In this document: in pieces, positions 56,955 through 64,000 of the stretch
How positions within the stretch are numbered: the first letter of the stretch is position 1
How the letters are laid out: each line of letters starts with the position of its first letter
From: Halopseudomonas yangmingensis
Lineage (GTDB): Bacteria > Pseudomonadota > Gammaproteobacteria > Pseudomonadales > Pseudomonadaceae
Reading direction: 5' to 3'
DNA length: 64,000 nt
Assembly: GCF_900114825.1 (NCBI RefSeq)
Contig: NZ_FOUI01000001.1
Location: 124,001 to 188,000 of the forward strand
Translations under genes and position numbers: made by a program
Notes under the pieces: generated by a model
What the model saw: the letters and a program-made list of their open reading frames with translations, nothing else
Databases searched by the model: none
What the model was told of the DNA's origin: nothing

Positions 56955-57949
56955 GCCGCCAGGCCTCCTTCCATAATGCGGTTGAACAAGGCGACTATGC
57001 TTTCATGCTGCGCCTGGGGTGTTTCAAGCCGGTTGAAACGGCTGCGAAAATCTGTGCAGTCGGGCAGATATTGCAAGTACCAGCCGATATGCTTGCGGGC
57101 TATGCGCACACCCATGTGCTCACCATGGAAGTCGTGCAGGGCCAGCAGGTGGTCGAGCATGATCTGCCGGCGCTGCTCCATGGATGGATCTGCCAGCAGA
57201 CGACCATGCTCAAGATAGTGATTGATCTGGGCAAACAGCCAGGGACGTCCCTGGGCGCCGCGGCCGATCATCACGGCATCAGCACCAGTGTGCTCAAGCA
57301 CGGCGCGTGCCTTTTCTGGCGAGTCGATATCGCCGTTGGCAAACAGCGGGATGCGAATGGCCTGACGGATTTCGGCAATGGTGTCGTATTCGGCCTGGCC
57401 GCGATACAGGTCAGCCCGGGTTCGTCCATGCACGGCGAGGGCCTGAATACCGCTTTGCTCGGCGATCCGGGCAATACGGATGCCGTTACGCTGGTCGCGG
57501 GACCAGCCGGTGCGGATTTTCAGGGTTACCGGAATGTCCACAGCGCTGACTACCGCTTCCAGAATCTGTGCCACCAGCACTTCGTCGCGCAGCAATGCTG
57601 AGCCGGCTGCCTTGTTACAGACTTTCTTGGCAGGGCAGCCCATGTTGATGTCGATGATCTGCGCACCCAGTTGCTGGTTCATGCGTGCAGCTTCGGCCAT
57701 CATCTGCGGGTCGCTGCCGGCAATCTGTACTGAGCGCGGCTGGTCATCGGTATCGTGTAGCAGGCGTTGGCGGGATTTGCGCGTGTTCCACAGGCGGATA
57801 TCGCTGGTCACCATTTCCGAGACTGCCAGGCCGGCACCCTGGGCGCGGCACAGACGGCGGAACGGGCTATCGGTGACCCCGGCCATTGGTGCCAGCACTG
57901 TCCTGCTGTCCAGCCTGTAGGGTCCGATACTGATGACTGCCTGACTCAT
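56951..57949 (-). CDS. dusB: tRNA-dihydrouridine synthase B
   Basis: 332 residues from the ATG at 57949 ([20 protein letters not shown]); a longer frame to 58000 is possible. Reduces uridine in the tRNA D loop with FMN. FMN and catalytic signatures are [38 protein letters not shown] (catalytic Cys) and [10 protein letters not shown]. Cotranscribed with fis. Confidence 0.95.
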   Translation of the reverse strand: MSQAVISIGPYRLDSRTVLAPMAGVTDSPFRRLCRAQGAGLAVSEMVTSDIRLWNTRKSRQRLLHDTDDQPRSVQIAGSDPQMMAEAARMNQQLGAQIIDINMGCPAKKVCNKAAGSALLRDEVLVAQILEAVVSAVDIPVTLKIRTGWSRDQRNGIRIARIAEQSGIQALAVHGRTRADLYRGQAEYDTIAEIRQAIRIPLFANGDIDSPEKARAVLEHTGADAVMIGRGAQGRPWLFAQINHYLEHGRLLADPSMEQRRQIMLDHLLALHDFHGEHMGVRIARKHIGWYLQYLPDCTDFRSRFNRLETPQAQHESIVALFNRIMEGGLAA

Positions 57950-58103
57950 CCCTGCGGTCCACTGGTTCATTGGGCTGACGGCACCACGCCGGAACTGCAA
58001 TGCAGGCCGGGTCGATGACGATTATGGCTGAAAAGGCCGACAATCATACCTGCTTGGCATGACCGGTTAAAGATGATTTGTGTGTTTTTTGAGCAGGCGC
58101 AGG

Positions 58104-59150
58104 TCAGGGGCTGAAAAAGTCAAGATGATAGCCACTGTAGCGGTTGTCCGGAGTCAGCATGCTCAGGCCGATATGAATCGGTGTTTGGGTTGGCATCAGT
58201 CGGACGCCTGCCAGCTCGCCAGCGAGATACTCTTCCGGATGGAAGCGGCGCTGAGCGACAGTCCGACCCTGACTGTCGGTGAAGGTCATCTGCAACACAG
58301 GAAAAGGTTGGGTAAAAGCGGCACGGTTATAGAGGATCAGGTCGATTGCCAGCGTGCCGGGAAACTCCGGGTGCGGGCGAACCACCAGATTGCTGCTGCG
58401 TAACTGGCCAATATCAACCTGCGCGGGTAGCTCGCAGCTTGCCAGCAAACACAGACGCTCCAGCAGGGGGCGGCTGCGCTGGTCGCTGGCGAGTGCGTTG
58501 AAGTTGTATGCCAGATACTGGCCGGCCAGCCCCAGCAATGCCAGCAGGCTGAGGAATGTCCACAATCCGTTGTGGCGGTTACGTCGGCGTAATGGTCGTG
58601 GGTCGTCTTCCAGATACAGTTCTTCATCCAGCGAGTGTTCGGCAATCAGCGGCAGAATGCGGGTGTCCTGAATCTGCTCTGGCTGATCCTCCGGTTCGTC
58701 ACGCCGTGCCTGCAGGGCGCGCGGTTGCCGGCCGGTACGCGGGGGGGCGGCAAAGTCGTCGGCTGCCGGTGTCAGTTCGTATGGAGCCTGACGCAGCGCG
58801 GGTTGTATGTCTGCGACGCTTTGCTCCGCGACGTGCCGGGGCGCAGGCGGTACCCGGGAAGCCTGGATTTCTTCAATCAAGGATTCATCCAGACCCAGCT
58901 CTTCGAGCTCCAGGTGATCCAGATCCATATCGTCATGGATCAGTAGCCTGTGCTGTGAGGGGGCTGGAGTGGCAGCGTGTGGCGGTGTTGATGGGGCGAC
59001 TGATGGTGCGGCAGGTGCCGGGGATATGGCATCGAAGATCTTCAGGCAGGCACCACAGCGCACCTTGCCGCCGGCAGCGCGCATCTGTTCCCCGGTCAGA
59101 CGGAAGCGTGTCTGGCAGTGCGGGCACTGGGTGGCAAGCATTTCACTCAT
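58104..59150 (-). CDS. MJ0042 zinc-ribbon, DUF3426 membrane protein
   Basis: 348 residues. N-terminal zinc ribbon (CPHCQTRFRLTGEQMRAAGG then VRCGACLKIFDA, two CxxC pairs), a long Pro/Ala/Glu low-complexity linker, one membrane segment (about 195-215, GLWTFLSLLALLGLAGQYLA) and a C-terminal DUF3426 domain outside the membrane. Role unknown. Lies between prmA and dusB, as in other pseudomonads. Confidence 0.88.
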   Translation of the reverse strand: MSEMLATQCPHCQTRFRLTGEQMRAAGGKVRCGACLKIFDAISPAPAAPSVAPSTPPHAATPAPSQHRLLIHDDMDLDHLELEELGLDESLIEEIQASRVPPAPRHVAEQSVADIQPALRQAPYELTPAADDFAAPPRTGRQPRALQARRDEPEDQPEQIQDTRILPLIAEHSLDEELYLEDDPRPLRRRNRHNGLWTFLSLLALLGLAGQYLAYNFNALASDQRSRPLLERLCLLASCELPAQVDIGQLRSSNLVVRPHPEFPGTLAIDLILYNRAAFTQPFPVLQMTFTDSQGRTVAQRRFHPEEYLAGELAGVRLMPTQTPIHIGLSMLTPDNRYSGYHLDFFSP

Positions 59151-59205
59151 GGTCGACGGGGCTTCCTGTGCCTTGTCTGCTCGTTCAAACTGCCGGCATT
59201 GTGAG

Positions 59206-60102
59206 TCAAACTGCCGGATCTGTCATGTGCCGCTGGCCGCTGATGCGCACCCAGCCGTCACGTATTGCCGGCGGGTCCAGCTCGAAGGCGTCACGGTAGG
59301 CCGCCAGCACCTCATCGGCCTGTTCGGCGAGAATGCCGGACAACGCCAGTCGGCCACCGGGCTCGACCAGCGCGGTCAGTTGTGGCGCCAGGCTGACCAA
59401 CGGGCCGGCCAGAATATTGGCTACCAGCACCGCGGCCGGGGCCTGTGGCATGTCGGCCGGCAGATAGAGTTGCAAGGCCTGGTCATCGATGCCGTTGCGG
59501 CGGGCATTCTCGCGTGAGGCTTCCAGCGCCTGCGGATCGATGTCGGTACCTACTGCCTGCTCAACCCCCAGCAGCAAGGCGGCGATCGCCAGAATGCCGG
59601 AGCCGCAGCCGAAGTCGATCAGGTTCTTGCCGGCAAGCGGTTCGGCATCCAGCCACTCCAGGCACAGGGCAGTGGTCGGGTGGGTGCCGGTACCGAAGGC
59701 CAGGCCCGGATCCAGCAGCAGGTTTACCGCCGACGGCTCCGGGGCTTGATGCCAGCTCGGTACAATCCACAGGCGCTGGCCAAAACGCATCGGCTGGAAG
59801 TTGTCCATCCAGCTGCGTTCCCAGTCCTGATCCTCAAGCGGCTCCAGGCTGTATTCGGGTAACTGTCCACCATTCAGCAGACGGAGCTGGTCGATCAGTG
59901 CATCGCCATCGGTGTCGGCCTCGAACAGGGCCAGCAGGTGGGTATTCGACCACAGCGGGGTGGTGCCCAGGTCGGGCTCGAAAATCGGCTGGTCCTCGGC
60001 ATCCATAAAGGTTACCGAGACAGCGCCCAGAGCCAGCAGTTGATCTTCCAGACCGTCGGCCTGATCAGGGGAAATCGCAAGACGAAGTTGCAGCCAGGAC
60101 AT
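59206..60102 (-). CDS. prmA: Ribosomal protein L11 methyltransferase
   Basis: 298 residues from the ATG at 60102 ([15 protein letters not shown] 8 bases upstream); a longer frame runs through the terminator repeats. Trimethylates L11. SAM-binding [19 protein letters not shown] and substrate-site [13 protein letters not shown] are intact. Confidence 0.95.
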   Translation of the reverse strand: MSWLQLRLAISPDQADGLEDQLLALGAVSVTFMDAEDQPIFEPDLGTTPLWSNTHLLALFEADTDGDALIDQLRLLNGGQLPEYSLEPLEDQDWERSWMDNFQPMRFGQRLWIVPSWHQAPEPSAVNLLLDPGLAFGTGTHPTTALCLEWLDAEPLAGKNLIDFGCGSGILAIAALLLGVEQAVGTDIDPQALEASRENARRNGIDDQALQLYLPADMPQAPAAVLVANILAGPLVSLAPQLTALVEPGGRLALSGILAEQADEVLAAYRDAFELDPPAIRDGWVRISGQRHMTDPAV

Positions 60103-60118
60103 GGGCATTCCAGATGAC

Positions 60119-60144
60119 GAAAGCCCGGGCAGGCCCGGGCTTTG
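60119..60144. terminator. Terminator hairpin after accC
   Basis: AAAGCCCGGGC-AG-GCCCGGGCTTT: stem of 9-11 bp with a 2-base centre and A/T edges, between accC (stop 60211) and prmA (start 60102) on the minus strand. Confidence 0.6.
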
Positions 60145-60153
60145 AGGCTTGAA

Positions 60154-60198
60154 GCTGAAGGCTGGAAGCACTGCGTGGTGCAGCTTCCAGCCTTCAGC
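60154..60198. terminator. Second hairpin between accC and prmA
   Basis: GCTGAAGGCTGGAAGC (60154-60169) pairs perfectly with GCTTCCAGCCTTCAGC (60183-60198), a 16-bp stem 12 bases after the accC stop. The sequence resembles the AGCTTGAAGC-type intergenic repeats of pseudomonads, so it may be a repeat serving as terminator. Confidence 0.6.
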
Positions 60199-60210
60199 GT
60201 TGGGCGGATT

Positions 60211-61554
60211 TTAGTGCATTCCCAGCTTGTGTTCCAGATAGTGGATATTCACACCACCCTTGCAGAAGCCGGGGTCACGCACCAGTTCGCGGTGCAGCGG
60301 GGTGTTGGTCTTGATGCCGTCCACTACCAGCTCGTCAAGCGCGTTGCGCATACGCGCCAGCGCCTCGTCGCGGGTAACGCCGTAGGTGATCAGCTTGCCG
60401 ACCAGCGAGTCGTAGTTGGGCGGAACCTTGTAGCCGCTGTACAGGTGCGAGTCGACGCGGACACCGTTGCCACCGGGGGCGTGGAAGAAAGTCACGGTAC
60501 CTGGGCTGGGCATGAAGGTGGCGGGATCCTCGGCGTTGATCCGGCACTCAATGGCGTGGCCGAACACCTTGATCTGATCCTGGCTGATGCTCAGCTTGTT
60601 GCCGGCGGCAACCAGTATCTGCTCCTTGACGATATCGATACCGGTGACCATTTCGGTAACCGGGTGCTCCACCTGCACGCGGGTGTTCATCTCGATAAAG
60701 TAGAAACGGCCGTCCTCATAGAGGAATTCGAAAGTGCCAGCACCTCGGTAGCCCAGTTCAACGCAGGCCCGAACGCAGCGTGCCTGTACTTCGGCGCGGG
60801 CCTTCTCATCGATGCCGGGGGCTGGCGCTTCCTCGATAACCTTCTGGTGGCGGCGTTGCAGCGAGCAGTCGCGGTCGCCCAGATGCACGGCATTGCCCTG
60901 ACCATCCGACAGCACCTGAACTTCCACATGGCGCGGGTTGGTCAGGAACTTTTCCAGATAGACCATCGGGTTGCCGAAGGCAGCACCGGCTTCGGTACGG
61001 GTCAGGCGGATCGACTTGAGCAGATCCTCTTCCTGATGCACCACCCGCATGCCACGACCACCACCGCCACCGGCGGCCTTGATGATTACCGGGTAGCCAA
61101 CGCGGCGACCGATTTCCAGGCAGCGCTGGTCGTCATCCTCCGGCAGCGGGCCGTCGGAGCCGGGCACCGTGGGCACGCCGGCCTTCTTCATCGCCTCGAT
61201 CGCCGACACCTTGTCGCCCATCAGGCGAATCACCTCGGCGCTTGGACCGATAAAGGTAAAGCCGGAGCGTTCCACCTGCTCGGCAAAGTCGGCACGCTCG
61301 GCGAGAAAGCCGTAACCGGGGTGGATGCCATCGGCACCGGTAACCTCGGCGGCGGCAATGATCGCCGGAATGTTCAGGTAGGAATCCGCCGCACTGGGCG
61401 GGCCAATACAGACGGTTTCGTCAGCCAATGCCAGATGCATCAGCTCGCGGTCGGCGGTGGAGTGCACCGCTACGGTCTTCAACCCCAGTTCCTTGCAGGC
61501 GCGGATCACGCGCAGGGCAATTTCACCGCGGTTGGCTATCAGTACTTTTTGCAT
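60211..61554 (-). CDS. accC: Acetyl-CoA carboxylase biotin carboxylase subunit
   Basis: 447 residues. ATP-dependent carboxylation of biotin on Acc[21 protein letters not shown] at the N-terminus, glycine-rich ATP loop [14 protein letters not shown], and [17 protein letters not shown] with catalytic residues. 19 bp downstream of accB. Confidence 0.97.
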   Translation of the reverse strand: MQKVLIANRGEIALRVIRACKELGLKTVAVHSTADRELMHLALADETVCIGPPSAADSYLNIPAIIAAAEVTGADGIHPGYGFLAERADFAEQVERSGFTFIGPSAEVIRLMGDKVSAIEAMKKAGVPTVPGSDGPLPEDDDQRCLEIGRRVGYPVIIKAAGGGGGRGMRVVHQEEDLLKSIRLTRTEAGAAFGNPMVYLEKFLTNPRHVEVQVLSDGQGNAVHLGDRDCSLQRRHQKVIEEAPAPGIDEKARAEVQARCVRACVELGYRGAGTFEFLYEDGRFYFIEMNTRVQVEHPVTEMVTGIDIVKEQILVAAGNKLSISQDQIKVFGHAIECRINAEDPATFMPSPGTVTFFHAPGGNGVRVDSHLYSGYKVPPNYDSLVGKLITYGVTRDEALARMRNALDELVVDGIKTNTPLHRELVRDPGFCKGGVNIHYLEHKLGMH

Positions 61555-61573
61555 CGCAGCCTCCGGGTTGGGC

Positions 61574-62035
61574 TCAGGCGATGCTGAACAGGGGTTGATC
61601 GAATTCGACCGGTTGGCCGTTGTCGACCAGGATGGCCTGAATCACGCCGCTTTTGTCGGCTTCGATATGGTTCATCATCTTCATGGCTTCAACGATGCAC
61701 AGCACATCACCGGCCTTGACGGTCTGGCCGACTTCGACGAAGGACGGCTCGGACGGCGAGGGCGAACGGTAGAAGGTGCCGACCATCGGCGAGCGTACCA
61801 GGTGCCCGCTCGGCTCGGCGGGTGCGGCCGGGGCAGCTGCCGGGGCGGCGGCTACAGGTGCGGCGGCGGGGGCCGGAGCGGCGACCGGTGCCGGATGGGC
61901 GAAGTACTGTTGCGGGGCAACTTGCTTGCTGTGGCGGCTGATGCGCACCGACTCTTCGCCTTCGTGAATCTCCAGTTCGTCGATACCGGACTCTTCCAGC
62001 AGTTCGATCAGCTTCTTGACTTTGCGAATATCCAT
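61574..62035 (-). CDS. accB: Biotin carboxyl carrier protein
   Basis: 153 residues from the ATG at 62035 ([13 protein letters not shown]). Central Ala/Pro-rich linker (about 48-75) and C-terminal biotinyl domain with biotinylated Lys119 in VEAMKM. Works with accC; aroQ ends 37 bp upstream, so aroQ-accB-accC is likely one operon. Confidence 0.96.
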   Translation of the reverse strand: MDIRKVKKLIELLEESGIDELEIHEGEESVRISRHSKQVAPQQYFAHPAPVAAPAPAAAPVAAAPAAAPAAPAEPSGHLVRSPMVGTFYRSPSPSEPSFVEVGQTVKAGDVLCIVEAMKMMNHIEADKSGVIQAILVDNGQPVEFDQPLFSIA

Positions 62036-62072
62036 GGGTGATTGCACTCCGCAGCTTGTAATGGTGTTGTGT

Positions 62073-62516
62073 TCAAGGGTGTTCGATTCGGTGCAGTGCC
62101 GCGTCCAGCGCCAGCTCGTAGCCTTTGGCGCCCAGACCGCAGATCACGCCCTCGGCCACGTCGGAAAAATACGAGTGGTGGCGGAAGGGCTCACGCTTGT
62201 GCACGTTGGAAAGGTGCACTTCGATGAATGGGATGCTCACCGCCAGCAATGCGTCACGTATTGCCACGCTGGTATGGGTAAATGCGGCCGGATTGATGAT
62301 GATGAAGTCGATGGCTTCGTCGCGCGCGGCGTGGATGCGCTCGATCAGTTCATGCTCGGCGTTGCTCTGCAGGGTCAGCAGATGGTGGCCTCGCAGGCTG
62401 GCCAGTTCGCGCAGGCGCTGATTGATCTGCTCCAGGGTCACGGCGCCATAGACACCGGGCTCGCGGGTGCCAAGCAGGTTCAGGTTGGGTCCGTGCAGGA
62501 CCAATAGGCTGGCCAT
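62073..62516 (-). CDS. aroQ: 3-dehydroquinate dehydratase, type II
   Basis: 147 residues. Third step of the shikimate pathway. N-terminal [20 protein letters not shown] with active-site Tyr, then [17 protein letters not shown] and [20 protein letters not shown]. Directly follows dsbD on the same strand, as in P. aeruginosa. Confidence 0.96.
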   Translation of the reverse strand: MASLLVLHGPNLNLLGTREPGVYGAVTLEQINQRLRELASLRGHHLLTLQSNAEHELIERIHAARDEAIDFIIINPAAFTHTSVAIRDALLAVSIPFIEVHLSNVHKREPFRHHSYFSDVAEGVICGLGAKGYELALDAALHRIEHP

Positions 62517-62669
62517 CGATTGTTGTATCCGGCTGACGGTGGCTGGTGCATGCCCGCCGGACGACCGGCGAGTCAGGGTTGTGCGGCAGTTTGCCGGAAA
62601 GCATTCGGCCTGTCCAGAATCCGTGGATGGCCTCCTGATCGGTGCATGATCAGCGCAATAGGGCTGATA

Positions 62670-64000
62670 TCAGTTGGCCGTAACCCGCTGCATATGGGCC
62701 AGGAAGGCGCTCAGGTCGATTTCGCCGAGGATACGCAGTGGCTGTAGTTCAATGCCGCTGGCGTCGTAGAACAGAAAGCTGGGCGGACCGAATAGCTGGC
62801 GCTGCATCATCCAGTCGCGCTGCTCGGGACTGTTGCGGGTGACATCGAACTTGATGCGCTGATGACCGGCCAGCTGGTTGCGCACCTGATCATTGCCAAG
62901 CACCTCGCGCTCGATCACCTTGCAGCTGATGCACCAGTCGGCATACAGCTCGACCACCGCCGGCCGCTGTTCGGCAGCTGCCTGTGCGAGCAGACGGTCG
63001 AGTTCGGCGGTTGTTTCGGCGCGGGTGAAGAAGCCGCTATCGGTACTGCTGGCGGCCTGTGTCTGACTGCCGGTCAGCGGAGCCAGTGGCCGCAGTGGAT
63101 CGCTGCCGCCAGCCAGTGCGCCAAACAGGGCCGCTGCCGCATAGAGTGCCGCCAGCAGCGCCAGAGTCTGGCCCAGTTTGCCGGCAGCGCCCTGCGGTAC
63201 CCGCTCGAACAGGCCGAAGCGTACCGCCAGACCGGCGGCCAGCGCCGCCCACAGGGCAAGACTGACGGAGCCGGGCAGTACGCGTTCCAGCAGCCAGATA
63301 GCCACCCCGAGCAGGCCAAAGCCGAAGATCTGCTTGACCGTATTCAGCCAGTCGCCGGAGCGCGGCAGCAGCGCGTTGCCGAACACCGCCACCAGCAGCA
63401 GCGGTACGCCCATGCCGATCGCCAGGGCAAACAGCGTGGCGGCGCCGCCCAGCGCATCGCCGGTACTGCTGATATACACCAGTGCACCGGCCAGCGGCGC
63501 GGAAATGCACGGGGACACTACCAGCGTGGACAGCACGCCCATCACTGCCGCACCGGGAATCGAGCCGCCCCGGGTATGCCCGGCCAGACGTTCCGCCGGG
63601 CCACGGATAAAGCCCGGCAGACGCAGCTGCAGCACATCGAACATGGCCAGTGCGAAAATCACAAAGAACAGCGCAAAGGTGCCCAGCACCCAGGGCGACT
63701 GCAGTCGGGCCTGGATATTCAGTGCCGCACCGAACAGGCCGATCAGCGCACCGACCAGGGCAAAGCTCAGGGCCATGCCGAGCACATAGCTGAGCGCCAG
63801 GGCAAAGGCGCGCGGGCGGTTGATGTCACTGCGACCAACCACCATGGCCGAGAGGATCGGCAGCATCGGCAGCACGCAGGGGGTGAAGGTCAGGCCCAGG
63901 CCGGCGAGGAAAAACAGCAGCAGTGCCAGCCCCAGACGACCGTCATTCAGCGCACCGCCAAAGCCGCTGCTGGCCGGGCCATCACGCGGACTGCCGGCGC
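62670..64000 (-). CDS. dsbD: Thiol:disulfide interchange protein DsbD, 5' part beyond window
   Basis: About 443 residues to the right edge, reading through GLTFTPCVLPMLPILSAMVV. Eight membrane segments of the central domain carry Cys pairs (TPCVLP; VVSPCISAPL). The C-terminal thioredoxin domain has WCISCK. Moves electrons from cytoplasmic thioredoxin to periplasmic substrates. The N-terminal periplasmic domain lies outside the window; an apparent start at 63875 is internal. Confidence 0.95.
   Translation of the reverse strand, partial: AGSPRDGPASSGFGGALNDGRLGLALLLFFLAGLGLTFTPCVLPMLPILSAMVVGRSDINRPRAFALALSYVLGMALSFALVGALIGLFGAALNIQARLQSPWVLGTFALFFVIFALAMFDVLQLRLPGFIRGPAERLAGHTRGGSIPGAAVMGVLSTLVVSPCISAPLAGALVYISSTGDALGGAATLFALAIGMGVPLLLVAVFGNALLPRSGDWLNTVKQIFGFGLLGVAIWLLERVLPGSVSLALWAALAAGLAVRFGLFERVPQGAAGKLGQTLALLAALYAAAALFGALAGGSDPLRPLAPLTGSQTQAASSTDSGFFTRAETTAELDRLLAQAAAEQRPAVVELYADWCISCKVIEREVLGNDQVRNQLAGHQRIKFDVTRNSPEQRDWMMQRQLFGPPSFLFYDASGIELQPLRILGEIDLSAFLAHMQRVTAN

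Overview
The window looks like chromosome from a Pseudomonas-type gammaproteobacterium (Pseudomonadaceae, high G+C). The main reason is gene order. dsbD-aroQ-accB-accC-prmA-DUF3426-dusB-fis-purH-purD-retS and rnr-rlmB-rpsF-rpsR-DUF2232-rplI-dnaB-ygiQ are arranged as in Pseudomonas. prfB-lysS, fliEFGHIJ followed by an Hsb-type partner-switch module, and folE-folM point the same way. Species cannot be fixed from sequence alone.

Layout. 1-1161: edge of an accessory region, with an ATP-binding AlbA_2/Schlafen-type protein running off the left end and a 5'-truncated excisionase-like HTH gene. The broken end abuts the stop codon of a phosphoketolase-like gene (1163-3577). 3766-6444: prfB, with its programmed +1 frameshift, and lysS. 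6445-6852: the only gene-free stretch over 300 bases, holding a small hairpin repeat and a 100-bp nested inverted repeat. 6853-9168: a QEGLA/DUF1704 putative metallopeptidase, a small membrane protein and ung. 9200-17484: flagellar basal-body and export genes behind a textbook sigma-54 promoter, then STAS, response regulator/phosphatase/kinase and Hpt genes. 17486-25111: mixed metabolism and envelope genes, including waaA and a TolC-family porin.

25112-29678 is a candidate blue-light module. It holds folM and folE, a DUF6482 gene, a MerR regulator resembling class II LitR (no cobalamin-binding signature seen), an HD-GYP phosphodiesterase and a short LOV photoreceptor with its photoactive Cys53. 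Two T(G/A)TAC(A/C)-N12-TGTACA sites lie in the folE/DUF6482 intergenic region.

32126-37094 is a tight four-gene operon: PspA/IM30 (ESCRT-III superfamily), a classical AAA ATPase with a Vps4-like second-region-of-homology, a membrane-anchored coiled-coil protein, and a periplasmic binding-protein/OmpA fusion. It is a good candidate for an under-described envelope maintenance or membrane-remodelling system.

37142-64000 is mostly housekeeping: PhoH, RhlB, an esterase, tRNA-Leu(CAG), RNase R/RlmB, the S6-S18-L9 operon, DnaB, YgiQ, RetS (with a degenerate ATP-binding domain), purine synthesis, dusB-fis, prmA, accBC, aroQ and partial dsbD. A 30-residue leucine-rich ORF with a strong ribosome-binding site overlaps the 3' end of retS in antisense.
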